The position numbers and the translations under genes were made by a program. A model generated the notes under the pieces. That model worked only from the letters and a program-made list of their open reading frames with translations, was not told where the DNA came from and did no database searches. A stretch of 16,119 bases of DNA, taken from Microcaldota archaeon. Lineage in GTDB: Archaea > Micrarchaeota > Micrarchaeia > Micrarchaeales > CABMGC01. Location of the stretch: NCBI GenBank assembly GCA_021821605.1, contig JAKACG010000010.1, positions 1 to 16,119 of the forward strand, in the 5' to 3' direction. Positions 1 to 7,334 of this stretch are shown here, piece by piece (within the stretch, counting starts at the first letter, position 1; each line of letters opens with the position of its first letter).

Positions 1-897
1 ATTTTTTGCAAAAATAGATGGATTTGAACCTCGTCCAAAGGTATAGATTATCTTTGGTCGGCACGATTCTATGTAATCGATGGATTGTGAAAAGTCAGCA
101 TGATCGCTCAATGGAAACTGTACATCACAGCCCATGTTAAAGGTTTTTGCAAAACCAGTAGCTACAGCAGTGAATACTCTTTTTGAGTATGCCCTGCTTA
201 AAGAGATACTTAACTCTTTAAGTTTAGAGTTCTCAACTATACCTACAAAGTTTCCCTTTATGGCATTGTTGAAGTCCTCTTCATCTTCGTATATTGATGA
301 ATAGGATAAATTGAACCCATTTTTCTTATATATCGAGTTTATTTTAGATATCTTACGATCAACTATTGGGGAGATGCCAACGTCATTAAGTATTTTTATT
401 ATATCTTGGGCTTTTCCAAGAGAGTATGCACCGAAAAGAACTATTCCCTTCTCTAGCTTTGAAGCCACATAATGCTGCATTGCCATAACTACCTCTTCTT
501 TTTCATCGAACTTTACCTCTGGATCAGGATAGGTAGAGTCTATTATCAATATATCTGCTTGTATAGGCTCAAGCTTTTCAGCTAGTATAGGTTTATCCAT
601 TTGAAAATCTCCGCTATAAAGCACTGAAAGGCCATTGTTTGTTTCAGCATAAAGCTGCTTAGAGCCCATTATATGTCCAGATGGCAAAAGCTTTGTTCCT
701 GAAAGCTCTTTTTGCCGCTTTACCTCTATTCCCTTTCTAGCCTCAATTAAATCTAAGGTAAGCTCACTAGCAAGTATAGGCTTTGATTTGTTTACTGCAC
801 CGGTATGGTCGCTATGGGCATGAGAAACAAAATTTATTGTAGAAGACGCATCACGCTCATCTAATGATATCTCATGCCCTGAAACTGCCAGTCCCAT
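1..897 (-). CDS. Beta-CASP metallo-beta-lactamase-fold nuclease (partial, C-terminus beyond left edge)
   Basis: The frame stays open for 299 codons to the window edge, so the C-terminus is missing. Zinc-binding motifs are visible in order: SHAHSDH (residues 25-31, the HxHxDH signature), SGH (73-75), the aspartate of YSGDF (D97), an acidic DSTY (120-123, beta-CASP motif A) and LSDHADF (263-269, motif B). This arrangement is typical of COG1236-type exonuclease/RNA-processing enzymes (CPSF73/Ysh1-like and DNA-ligase-associated exonucleases). The family hydrolyses RNA or DNA phosphodiester bonds using two zinc ions. Which substrate applies here cannot be told. No KH domains precede the catalytic part, so it is not the long archaeal KH-CPSF type. 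The ATG at 897 was chosen because a TATA-like TTATATATT lies about 40 nt upstream, leaving a leader of roughly 12 nt. It is divergent from thioredoxin reductase. Confidence 0.85.
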   Translation of the reverse strand, partial: MGLAVSGHEISLDERDASSTINFVSHAHSDHTGAVNKSKPILASELTLDLIEARKGIEVKRQKELSGTKLLPSGHIMGSKQLYAETNNGLSVLYSGDFQMDKPILAEKLEPIQADILIIDSTYPDPEVKFDEKEEVVMAMQHYVASKLEKGIVLFGAYSLGKAQDIIKILNDVGISPIVDRKISKINSIYKKNGFNLSYSSIYEDEEDFNNAIKGNFVGIVENSKLKELSISLSRAYSKRVFTAVATGFAKTFNMGCDVQFPLSDHADFSQSIDYIESCRPKIIYTFGRGSNPSIFAKN

Positions 898-983
898 ACA
901 TAGTCGCCGGAAACTCTTAACATCTGAAGGCTTATATATTTTCTTTAATAAAATAATACTTAAAGTCTATTTTAGGTATTAGT
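898..983. promoter_or_regulatory. Divergent promoter region between nuclease and trxB
   Basis: This 86-bp gap separates two divergent genes. TTATATATT at 932-940 is a good TATA box for the minus-strand nuclease gene. A second A/T-rich element, TTTAATAA at about 943-951, could serve the plus-strand trxB with a very short leader. There is no clear Shine-Dalgarno before either start. Assignment of each box to a gene is inference from spacing. Confidence 0.45.
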
Positions 984-1934
984 ATGGCTGAAAAAGTAAT
1001 AATTATAGGATCTGGTCCCGCTGGTCTTTCTGCTGCTATATATGCGTCTAGAGAAGGCTTTGAACCGTTGGTTTTAGCCGGTTCAAAAGGAGGTGGACAG
1101 CTTGAATTAACAAGTGTGGTTGAGAACTTTCCTGGCTTTCCAGATGGAGTAGATGGACCAGAGATAGTAAAACTATTGAAAAAACAAGCTGAGAGATTTG
1201 GAACAAGATTTCTTAATAAAGATGTAAGTAAGGTAGATTTATCTTCAAGGCCGTTTAAGATCTCAATCGAGGATAAGGACTTTGAAGCTGATAGTATAAT
1301 AATAGCCACAGGAGCTAACGCTAAATGGCTTGGCATAGAATCAGAAAGTAAGTTTATAGGCAAAGGTGTGTCTAGCTGTGGAACATGTGATGGTCCCTTT
1401 TTTAAGAATAAAGATGTTATTGTCGTTGGTGGAGGAGATACTGCTATGGAAGATTCAATCTTTCTTACTAAGTTTGCAAAGTCAGTCACTATAGTACATA
1501 GAAAAGATACATTAAGAGCAAGTAAAATAATGCAGGAACGTGCGATATCAAATCAAAAAATAAAGTTTATATGGAACTCAGCAATAGAAGAGATACTTGG
1601 AGACAATACAGTGAAAGGAGTAAAAATTAAAAATCTTATAACTAATGAGATTACAGAAATGAAGATAGATGGTGTTTTTGTAGCTATAGGATACAAACCT
1701 AATACTGATATCTTCAAGGGCCAACTTAAGCTTGATGAGAAGGGCTACATAGAAACTATAGACGAAGTAAAAACAGATATTGATGGTGTTTATATAGCAG
1801 GAGATGTCGCGGATAAATATTACAGGCAGGCAGCAACAGCAAGCGCAAGTGGAGTTAAGTGCGCACTACACGTTAGAGATTACTTATCTGCCCTATATTA
1901 TGATAAAGAAAAAAAGGAAAAAGGAAAGAAATAA
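984..1934 (+). CDS. trxB: Thioredoxin reductase (NADPH), FAD flavoprotein
   Basis: A 316-aa low-molecular-weight thioredoxin reductase, which transfers electrons from NADPH through FAD and a redox disulfide to thioredoxin in the cytosol. Visible motifs: FAD-binding GSGPAG (9-14), the active-site disulfide CGTC (132-135, usually CATC in bacteria), the NADPH-domain Rossmann motif GGGDTA (149-154), the basic HRKDTLR (172-178) of the type that contacts the NADPH 2'-phosphate, and the second FAD motif AGDV (272-275). Length is normal for the family. The C-terminus ends in a short lysine-rich tail that is not part of the fold. The ATG at 984 gives the canonical N-terminus directly before the first beta strand. 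It is convergent with the next minus-strand gene, 15 bp apart. With the AhpD-like protein near 14.4 kb it indicates thiol-based redox defence. Confidence 0.95.
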   Translation: MAEKVIIIGSGPAGLSAAIYASREGFEPLVLAGSKGGGQLELTSVVENFPGFPDGVDGPEIVKLLKKQAERFGTRFLNKDVSKVDLSSRPFKISIEDKDFEADSIIIATGANAKWLGIESESKFIGKGVSSCGTCDGPFFKNKDVIVVGGGDTAMEDSIFLTKFAKSVTIVHRKDTLRASKIMQERAISNQKIKFIWNSAIEEILGDNTVKGVKIKNLITNEITEMKIDGVFVAIGYKPNTDIFKGQLKLDEKGYIETIDEVKTDIDGVYIAGDVADKYYRQAATASASGVKCALHVRDYLSALYYDKEKKEKGKK

Positions 1935-1949
1935 AAAACAAGTTATTAA

Positions 1950-2600
1950 TTATGCTTCTTCTTCTGGTTTGACTCTCTTTGTTGATGAAGTTTTCTGTGA
2001 TCTTTTTAGGCTTTTGGATTTTTTAGGCATTTCTTCATCATCTGATAAAGATAGGTCTTCATTATCTTCAGATTCCATAGAGTTATTTGTTGAAGATTTT
2101 TTAGCCTTGAGTTCATCTAACTCCTCTCTTAATTGTGATATTTGATCTTGAAGTGAGGTTTCCTCTTCTAAATTAGTGTCAAGATCTTCGTCTGTGCCTT
2201 GGGATTTTTTATTGCCAGATAACCATCCTTGATCCTCTTCTTGAGTCTCTGTCTCTGAAGTTTCATTGTTATTTGAAGAAAATGAGTAGTCATCTTCTTT
2301 CTCTGAGTTGTCCTTATCATTTTCTCTTTCAGAGTCCTTTGTATTTTTCATGTAATAATCTGCATCGTTATCTGAAAAATATTTTTTGGGAGAAACCTTA
2401 CTTTCTTGTGGATAGGTATACTCATCAGGCAAAGAACTAGCTTCTGAATGTATCAAATAAATAGAGTACAATACTGCAATTATAGCTATTGCTCCTGCAA
2501 CTATACTGTAAACCTTATTGTTCATTACCATGGCAAATATAGCAAAAATAAGTGCTATTAATACAAGTACAGCCACGACGTATTCGCTAATTTTATTCAT
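1950..2600 (-). CDS. Two-TM membrane protein with acidic, coiled-coil cytosol-or-surface tail
   Basis: Not a recognised family. The 216-aa product begins with two hydrophobic segments (about 8-26 and 30-50). A strongly acidic, Ser/Asn/Glu/Asp-rich low-complexity region follows (about 75-145), then a short heptad-like helix (about 144-168, SLQDQISQLREELDELKAKK), a second acidic patch, and a basic tail (about 193-211, several Lys/Arg and Ser/Thr) ending in PEEEA. The start at 2600 is supported by a clear Shine-Dalgarno, AAGGTG, at 2608-2613. The gene follows the large surface protein by only 28 bp on the same strand, so it is probably the second gene of that operon and may act in anchoring or exporting surface material. 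Charge-rich tails evolve fast, so homology searches may return only compositional hits. Confidence 0.75.
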   Translation of the reverse strand: MNKISEYVVAVLVLIALIFAIFAMVMNNKVYSIVAGAIAIIAVLYSIYLIHSEASSLPDEYTYPQESKVSPKKYFSDNDADYYMKNTKDSERENDKDNSEKEDDYSFSSNNNETSETETQEEDQGWLSGNKKSQGTDEDLDTNLEEETSLQDQISQLREELDELKAKKSSTNNSMESEDNEDLSLSDDEEMPKKSKSLKRSQKTSSTKRVKPEEEA

Positions 2601-2628
2601 TCATATACACCTTATTATAATCATAATT

Positions 2629-4983
2629 TTATAGATCTTTTGTTGTATTTTTTATAAAAGTAATCTTTCTTTTCCTGTAAAGAATAATTAATGCACATAG
2701 GCCAACTATAATAGAGAGTATTGGAAGGAAGTTTATTTTTGAGCCATTTTCATATTCATACTCTATAGTATTACTGGAGTAATATGAATTTCCTGTGGTG
2801 TTAAATGTAAAGTTGTACTGTCCAGGAAGGTATGAAGTATAATTTATTGTATTATTAGTAGAACCAACAAATACGCCATTAACATATAATCTTCCAGCAA
2901 GGATATTATTGTGAGAAAGTATCTGCGCTGAGGTAGTGCAACTATAGTTATAATCGGTGTTGTTCTTGCATATCTTGGTAAATCTTAAGCTTGGCTTGAA
3001 GTAAGGCTTTAGTATTGTTTGATTTATAAAAGTACCAGAGTCTATATCCTTACCTTGAACTAAGTACTTACCTGCAGGAAGCCAGCTTGCATCGAAGAAT
3101 GCTATTCCGGTTCCTTGTGAAACTTGTTTTCCATTAAACCTTATTATTACAGTATCATTTAGCTGCGTGCTTTCTACAGTAACGGTGTAATTTATTATTG
3201 ATAAGTTTAAGTATACAGGTGTTGTTGGTTTTCTGAACTGAGGAGGTGCTGTAGGCTTTTGATAAGAACATACATCATATGATGCAACTCCTACATTGTT
3301 AGTGTAATTTACAGGTTTTATATAAGATATATTTACAAGTTTTATATAAAATCCGTTTCCAGATACATTTGATAATGTATACTGCTCGTTTTTATTAATT
3401 GGATAATATGAACCATTTATTATGAAATCGCCATAGCCGTTGAATAGGTATTTGTTCAAGATAGTGAAGTTAGTTTGTCCTAGTTTGAATGATTGGACAC
3501 TGCTTTCTGTAGAATTTATTACAGTATAACAGCTGCTGTTAACTGAAGAAAATGCAAGTATTGGAACTAACCTCAGGTTATTTGTTGGAGGTTGTGGAGG
3601 TGGTCCTCCACCGTTGTTTGAAGGAACGGTAGTTGTTGGTAAAGTAGTAGGAGAAGTTGTAGGAGAGGTTGTAGGAGAGGTGGTTGTTGATGAGGTGGTT
3701 GAGGTTGTAGATGTTGTTAATGAAGTAGTTAAGGATGTTGTTGGTGAAGTTGTGGGTATAGTAGTTGTTGATGTTGTTGAGGTAGTAGGAATAGTTGTGA
3801 GTATAGTAGTTGTTGAGGTAGTAGGTATGGTAGTTACCGAGACTGTACATGGAGTGTTTCTTGAAAAAATACCATATATCCATGATCCTACTGTAAGTTC
3901 ATAATTGAAATTTCCACCTGTATTAGAGTATAAATTATACTGCCCTATTAAAGTTACAGGACTTGAAAAATAATTGTTATCGTTAAACCACACCAGTGCC
4001 TGCTGGTTCATGTAAGTTATTACAGGATAAGGATTATTATCGATTATTTGATTATTTGCTACACTGATTGGAATACACATAGTAAGAAGTGTTGTTCCTC
4101 CACCACCACTACATGCCGAGTATCCTCTCTCCCCAGATGAACCTTGACAGATCATACCTTCTATACCACTTGAACTTTGAGTTGTTGTGGTTGTTGAAGA
4201 TGTAGTTGAAGTTGTAGATGAGGTAGTTGAGGTTGTTGGAACAGTGGTTGTTGAGGTAGTCTGAGTTGTTGTTAGTGCATTTACCATTACGTTTACATAT
4301 GCAGCTTGTTGATTGCCACCATTTACCGCAGTTGCAACTAAACCAAAGGTATACTGTCCAGGAGGAGTTGAACTTGAGGTCTGAAAAGAATAGTATTTTG
4401 ATGTTGCACCAGGTATTAAAAATATAGTGCTCTGCCCAGGCATTTGTTCATACCATTGATAAGTATAAGGAGCTGTTGATCCAGAAGCGCCAGAATCTAC
4501 TAAACTAGAAGATTCACCTTGTGTTATAACTGGAGGGCTTGCTGTAGGAGTAGCCAAAGATATTGAAGGCATAGGTGCTGATGATTCTGGAATAAAAATA
4601 CCATATATCCATGATCCTACTGTAAGTTCATAATTGAAAGGCTGTGAGTTGCTTTGAATATATACATTGTAAGAACCTATTGTTCCATAGTTATAACCTT
4701 CAGAGTTAAACCATGCTAATGCCACATTATTCATATAGTTAATTACCGCACCATAATTTCCATTTTGGGTTTGTTGCTCTGCAATGTTTTGAGGTATGTA
4801 TATTTTAATTAATATTGTACCACATGCCGAGTACCCTCTCTCTCCAGATGAACCCTGACAAATATTACCTATTGCAGAATAAGGAGTATTATTAAGTGGT
4901 ATACTCATAGCAAAAGTTGCAGACAATGACAAGTACGTAAAAACTGCGAATATAGCAAGTAATATATTAAATTTTGATATCAT
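2629..4983 (-). CDS. Large membrane-anchored surface protein with duplicated domain and Thr-rich linkers
   Basis: A 784-aa secreted protein. In order: signal peptide (about 1-26); domain A (about 40-130), starting ICQGSSGERGYSAC and ending FNYELTVGSWIYGIF; an Ig/PKD-like beta domain (about 138-235, containing APYTYQWYEQ); a Thr/Ser-rich linker (237-273); a second copy of domain A (277-373); a longer Thr/Ser/Pro linker (381-453) ending NNGGGPPPQPP; a large beta-rich region with many N-x-S/T sequons (469-748); and one C-terminal TM helix (about 751-769) followed by a basic cytosolic tail. This is type I orientation on the cell surface, and the linkers are likely O-glycosylated. The ATG at 4983 is preferred over an in-frame TTG at 5001 because a TATA box lies 27 nt upstream, predicting a leaderless transcript, and because the signal peptide begins directly there. 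Function is unknown; adhesin or S-layer-associated roles are plausible. Confidence 0.85.
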   Translation of the reverse strand: MISKFNILLAIFAVFTYLSLSATFAMSIPLNNTPYSAIGNICQGSSGERGYSACGTILIKIYIPQNIAEQQTQNGNYGAVINYMNNVALAWFNSEGYNYGTIGSYNVYIQSNSQPFNYELTVGSWIYGIFIPESSAPMPSISLATPTASPPVITQGESSSLVDSGASGSTAPYTYQWYEQMPGQSTIFLIPGATSKYYSFQTSSSTPPGQYTFGLVATAVNGGNQQAAYVNVMVNALTTTQTTSTTTVPTTSTTSSTTSTTSSTTTTTQSSSGIEGMICQGSSGERGYSACSGGGGTTLLTMCIPISVANNQIIDNNPYPVITYMNQQALVWFNDNNYFSSPVTLIGQYNLYSNTGGNFNYELTVGSWIYGIFSRNTPCTVSVTTIPTTSTTTILTTIPTTSTTSTTTIPTTSPTTSLTTSLTTSTTSTTSSTTTSPTTSPTTSPTTLPTTTVPSNNGGGPPPQPPTNNLRLVPILAFSSVNSSCYTVINSTESSVQSFKLGQTNFTILNKYLFNGYGDFIINGSYYPINKNEQYTLSNVSGNGFYIKLVNISYIKPVNYTNNVGVASYDVCSYQKPTAPPQFRKPTTPVYLNLSIINYTVTVESTQLNDTVIIRFNGKQVSQGTGIAFFDASWLPAGKYLVQGKDIDSGTFINQTILKPYFKPSLRFTKICKNNTDYNYSCTTSAQILSHNNILAGRLYVNGVFVGSTNNTINYTSYLPGQYNFTFNTTGNSYYSSNTIEYEYENGSKINFLPILSIIVGLCALIILYRKRKITFIKNTTKDL
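3865..3910. repeat. 46-bp perfect repeat, copy in second domain A
   Basis: Identical at all 46 positions to 4594-4639, 729 bp away. It encodes the end of the duplicated domain (FNYELTVGSWIYGIF). The surrounding domain sequence is much less conserved. Confidence 0.9.
4594..4639. repeat. 46-bp perfect repeat, copy in first domain A
   Basis: Partner of 3865-3910, in direct orientation. A second similar stretch encoding CQGSSGERGYSAC (near 4111 and 4822) is also shared but carries several synonymous differences. Confidence 0.9.
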
Positions 4984-5003
4984 GAAATAAACCCAAATCA
5001 ACG

Positions 5004-5015
5004 TAAAATATTTTT
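5004..5015 (-). promoter_or_regulatory. TATA box of the surface-protein operon
   Basis: On the minus strand the sequence reads AAAAATATTTTA, centred 27 nt before the ATG at 4983. No Shine-Dalgarno lies between, so transcription probably starts at or next to the start codon. The rest of the gap to 5169 is A/T-rich with no other feature I can support. Confidence 0.5.
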
Positions 5016-5169
5016 AATTTTTACATTAAAAACAGATATTCATTAGTTTTTTAGATATATATAGGTTTGTAAAAAGGTTTAAATAGATGTACTGATAAAG
5101 TATATGCTCTTAAAAAAAGTAAAAAATAGCTAGTTGTAAATAATTAGATTAAAAACTAGAATAATTTAG

Positions 5170-5679
5170 TTAACATGCTGACGAAATTATTTTTATTTGA
5201 CCTGGCAAGAAGTATTGATAATCAGTATAAGCACAATTTCCATCGAGATATGTGTAAAGGCTATCACTTACTCCAGAAATTTTAAACCCAATCTGCGTTA
5301 TATTATAGGTATATATATTGTTTTGATTTCCAGTAAGTTTCATTACATACATTCCAGTATTATCGCCAAACAAAGTTACAGTGTTAAAATTGCCAGATAA
5401 ATTCAAATATAATGTAGCCCCATTTTTAACAAGAACAGATATAGTAGCTGAACTTTCATTTATCAGCATAAGAGTATTTGAGGAGATTGTCAAATTACTA
5501 TATAAATTTGAGTTTGCTTTGTTAATAAAAATTGTATTAGAGTATATATATGCAGGAGCTGTTTTGTAAAAACTTGAGAGCGTGCCTAAAATAAATGAAA
5601 ACATTAGGTATATTACTAAAAATATAAAAAATACCACAATTAATTCCAAAGCGTGATCCTTAATCCACACATACAACAC
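5170..5679 (-). CDS. Small membrane-anchored extracytoplasmic protein, unknown function
   Basis: A 169-aa product with one N-terminal TM helix (about 11-33) after a short charged start, then an Asn/Ser/Thr-rich, beta-strand-like domain (40-169) with several N-x-S/T sequons. Only two cysteines follow the TM, C149 and the last residue C169, and they could form a disulfide that closes the C-terminus. Not a recognised family; the architecture resembles pilin-like or anchored beta-domain proteins, but no type IV pilin cleavage motif is evident. No in-frame ATG exists near the start. The longest form begins with GTG at 5679, while a TATA-like element at 5689-5700 would put a leaderless start at the GTG at 5670. 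It is transcribed separately from the neighbouring surface operon (about 190 bp away). Confidence 0.6.
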   Translation of the reverse strand: MLYVWIKDHALELIVVFFIFLVIYLMFSFILGTLSSFYKTAPAYIYSNTIFINKANSNLYSNLTISSNTLMLINESSATISVLVKNGATLYLNLSGNFNTVTLFGDNTGMYVMKLTGNQNNIYTYNITQIGFKISGVSDSLYTYLDGNCAYTDYQYFLPGQIKIISSAC

Positions 5680-5697
5680 AAAGAAGTTCTATAATAA

Positions 5698-5714
5698 AAA
5701 GTATTTAATACTTT
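5698..5714. promoter_or_regulatory. 17-bp palindrome upstream of the small anchored protein gene
   Basis: AAAGTATTTAATACTTT is a perfect inverted repeat (7-bp arms around TTA). It overlaps the upstream edge of the TATA-like element of the gene starting at 5679/5670. That position suits a regulator-binding site, but A/T-rich palindromes also arise by chance. Confidence 0.3.
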
Positions 5715-5774
5715 ACTTTACAGAAGAGAATATTAAACTATTGAACGCGCAGATACTAAAAGACGAATATCAAA

Positions 5775-5787
5775 GGATTCGAACTCT
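5775..5787 (-). pseudogene. Possible second tRNA T-arm fragment
   Basis: On the minus strand AGAGTTCGAATCC looks like a T-arm with a TTCGAAT loop. Twelve bases of it match the T-arm of the neighbouring tRNA-Leu at 11 positions. The flanking stem does not pair well and no other tRNA part is present. It may be the worn end of an older insertion or a chance match. Confidence 0.25.
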
Positions 5788-5809
5788 ATTTTAACATTTT
5801 TATTTTATT

Positions 5810-5886
5810 TGCAGGGGGTGAGATTTGAACTCTCGCACCCGCTAAAGGAACGGGTCCTAAGCACGTCGCATTTGACTAAATTCTGC
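5810..5886 (-). pseudogene. tRNA-Leu remnant (3' three-quarters), direct repeat of the tRNA at 7388-7473
   Basis: By hand alignment 71 of 77 positions match the intact tRNA-Leu, including an uninterrupted 43-base run covering the T-arm, variable region and the anticodon-loop side. Mismatches break one T-stem pair and one anticodon-stem pair and alter four bases of the D-arm. The 5' acceptor strand is gone entirely, so this copy cannot fold into a tRNA. About 11 A/T-rich bases beyond its 3' end (CATTTTTATTT on the plus strand) also match the flank of the intact gene, with a 5-base insertion. It has the form of the displaced 3' end left at the far side of an element that integrated into a tRNA gene. 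Confidence 0.85.
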
Positions 5887-5915
5887 AATGTTTAAATCCG
5901 ATGGAAAGATCGATT

Positions 5916-5943
5916 CTTTCTTGCTCTTTCTTGCCTTTCTTGC
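5916..5943. repeat. Three copies of a 9-bp repeat after abiEii
   Basis: CTTTCTTGC occurs at 5916-5924, 5926-5934 and 5935-5943 (GCAAGAAAG on the coding strand of abiEii). It begins 7 bases past the toxin stop codon and lies between the toxin gene and the tRNA remnant, at the end of the cassette. Confidence 0.8.
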
Positions 5944-5950
5944 TATAGTA

Positions 5951-6631
5951 CTATTTGATTGTTTGCTTCAACCTCTCGATAACTTCATCCCAGTTAGACC
6001 TTTTTTGTGCAGGTATGTATGCATTTGCAATCTTCGGAACGTTTGTATTTGAAAGTGCTTCCATGAATTTTGTCTTGTTCTTTATCCTGAATTCATTAGG
6101 GTACAGTTCATACATCCAATATAAATCGTAGATATCTTTCCACTCCTTCCTTTCTTCAAACACAGACTCCTTCTGATTATTGAGTTCTCTGAAATTGTAC
6201 ATTGGAACTATTTTTGATACTGGTATAAAATCTGATGTGATTCGCCTCTTTTCTATTTTTTCTTTTATTCCAAATGAGATGTCAAGTCTAACTACATCTC
6301 TGATGTTATCAAACTTATACGCCATCAAAAAGCCAATTGAATATTTTGTGAAAAATTCCTTCTTGATTTCCCATCCAATCTGTTTGATATGTTTTTTGAC
6401 ATCGCCTTTATCTAGATCAGTATCATAATCAAGATCCTCAGAAAACCGCTGATGTCCGATCAAATAGCCTTTATTTATGGCAGTGCCACCCTTAAGCACA
6501 AACTTTTCCGCTCCAATAAATTCCATAAGCTCAAAAAGAAAGGCCTCCTTGACAACGAAGTTCAAGCTTAGTCCATCTCTTGCTGCATAATCTCGCAACT
6601 CATCAAGTTTAAAAGCTATTGTTGCCACCAT
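5951..6631 (-). CDS. abiEii: AbiEii-type nucleotidyltransferase toxin
   Basis: A 226-aa member of the AbiEii/MenT nucleotidyltransferase family (DUF1814). Characterised members act as toxins, some by adding nucleotides to tRNA 3' ends, and the parent Abi system aborts phage infection. Motifs: KGGT (47-50, after FVLKGGTAI), the metal-binding SEDLD (64-68, within RFSEDLDYD), a third carboxylate in RLD (115-117) and the C-terminal KDIYDLYW (165-172) with the family's conserved Lys and Asp. All look intact, so the toxin is probably active. The start at 6631 overlaps the end of abiEi by 16 bp, the usual antitoxin-then-toxin order. Isoleucine codons are 8 ATA, 4 ATT, 9 ATC by hand count, against 30 ATA of 38 in prf1, which suggests acquisition from elsewhere. 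It is somewhat shorter than typical bacterial AbiEii (about 300 aa). Confidence 0.9.
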   Translation of the reverse strand: MVATIAFKLDELRDYAARDGLSLNFVVKEAFLFELMEFIGAEKFVLKGGTAINKGYLIGHQRFSEDLDYDTDLDKGDVKKHIKQIGWEIKKEFFTKYSIGFLMAYKFDNIRDVVRLDISFGIKEKIEKRRITSDFIPVSKIVPMYNFRELNNQKESVFEERKEWKDIYDLYWMYELYPNEFRIKNKTKFMEALSNTNVPKIANAYIPAQKRSNWDEVIERLKQTIK

Positions 6632-7332
6632 GACAGAATCACATCTTTACCTATATTATCTATAATTTTCCATTCTGATATATACCTGCCGCTGCGTTTT
6701 CCACTAAGATATGTGTTTGCTTTTATATTTTTACGGCAGAATGAAAGCATTTTTGACTTTTCCTTATCAAGTTTTGGGAGAAGTGATAACAAATAGCCAA
6801 GCCTTTGAAAAGATGCAGAGTTTTCTGCGTCACATAATTGAATCAGTTTGTCAGAATCTATGTCGGCGTAGTACAGTACCTTTGCAAGCGTTGTAAAATT
6901 TGTTAATGACAAGTGCATTAGGGAATCGCTGATTGCTTTCTCAACCGAAGCAAGCGGATAATCACCTTTCTCAATACCAGCATAATCGTGCGCCTTGAAA
7001 TAAATGAATTCCATGTTCCCCATATGCACGGATTTCCTAACGTTAGATGCGACAAAAACGGTAAATGGAAATTCTTCGATCAGATGGTGGAGATAAAAAG
7101 AGGTAGAGAGAGATATATAACCTTGGTGTAGTTGGCACGCTATCCAGAACATGTCCGCATTTTTTGAAACGTATGTTCCTTTAATTGGATTGTAGATTTC
7201 GCTTGCTTTGACTAACCTATTGAGCGTGACACGTAATGAACTCTCAGAAGTTAACGAAAGACTGGCTAAGAGTGGAAAGTAAGTAATTTTTGCCAAATCA
7301 ACATAATTTTTTATTCTTGTTGTTAATTTCAT
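6616..7332 (-). CDS. abiEi: AbiEi-type antitoxin / transcriptional repressor
   Basis: A 238-aa cognate antitoxin for the toxin gene that follows it. The N-terminal part (about 10-55) is a winged-helix DNA-binding domain, followed by the family motif GYISLSTSFYLHHL (71-84), a conserved LASVEKAISDSL helix (127-138), RLGYLL (177-182), and the C-terminal SEWKIIDNIG region. In the family the N-domain binds inverted repeats to repress the operon and the C-domain neutralises the toxin. The ATG at 7332 lies 26 nt from a TATA box, indicating a leaderless first gene. A perfect 9+9 bp inverted repeat sits between TATA and start, as expected for autorepression. The gene starts 55 bp after the 3' end of the intact tRNA-Leu. 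Confidence 0.88.
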   Translation of the reverse strand: MKLTTRIKNYVDLAKITYFPLLASLSLTSESSLRVTLNRLVKASEIYNPIKGTYVSKNADMFWIACQLHQGYISLSTSFYLHHLIEEFPFTVFVASNVRKSVHMGNMEFIYFKAHDYAGIEKGDYPLASVEKAISDSLMHLSLTNFTTLAKVLYYADIDSDKLIQLCDAENSASFQRLGYLLSLLPKLDKEKSKMLSFCRKNIKANTYLSGKRSGRYISEWKIIDNIGKDVILSWWQQ

Positions 7333-7334
7333 AG

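Noticed and set aside
18..32. T-arm-like GGATTTGAACCT at the left edge
   Set aside because: It is within the beta-CASP coding sequence and no other tRNA part surrounds it.
932..1489. Minus-strand 185-codon frame opposite trxB
   Set aside because: It lies inside a strongly supported gene, has no family features and no promoter of its own.
3614..3904. Plus-strand frame rich in Val/Glu
   Set aside because: It is the antisense of the Thr/Ser-rich linker of the surface protein; the valine repetition is the complement of ACA/ACT threonine codons.
5100..5169. Weak inverted repeat CTAGTT ... AACTAG as a terminator
   Set aside because: The arms are six bases with a long A/T-rich loop and no T-run in the right position; chance is likely.
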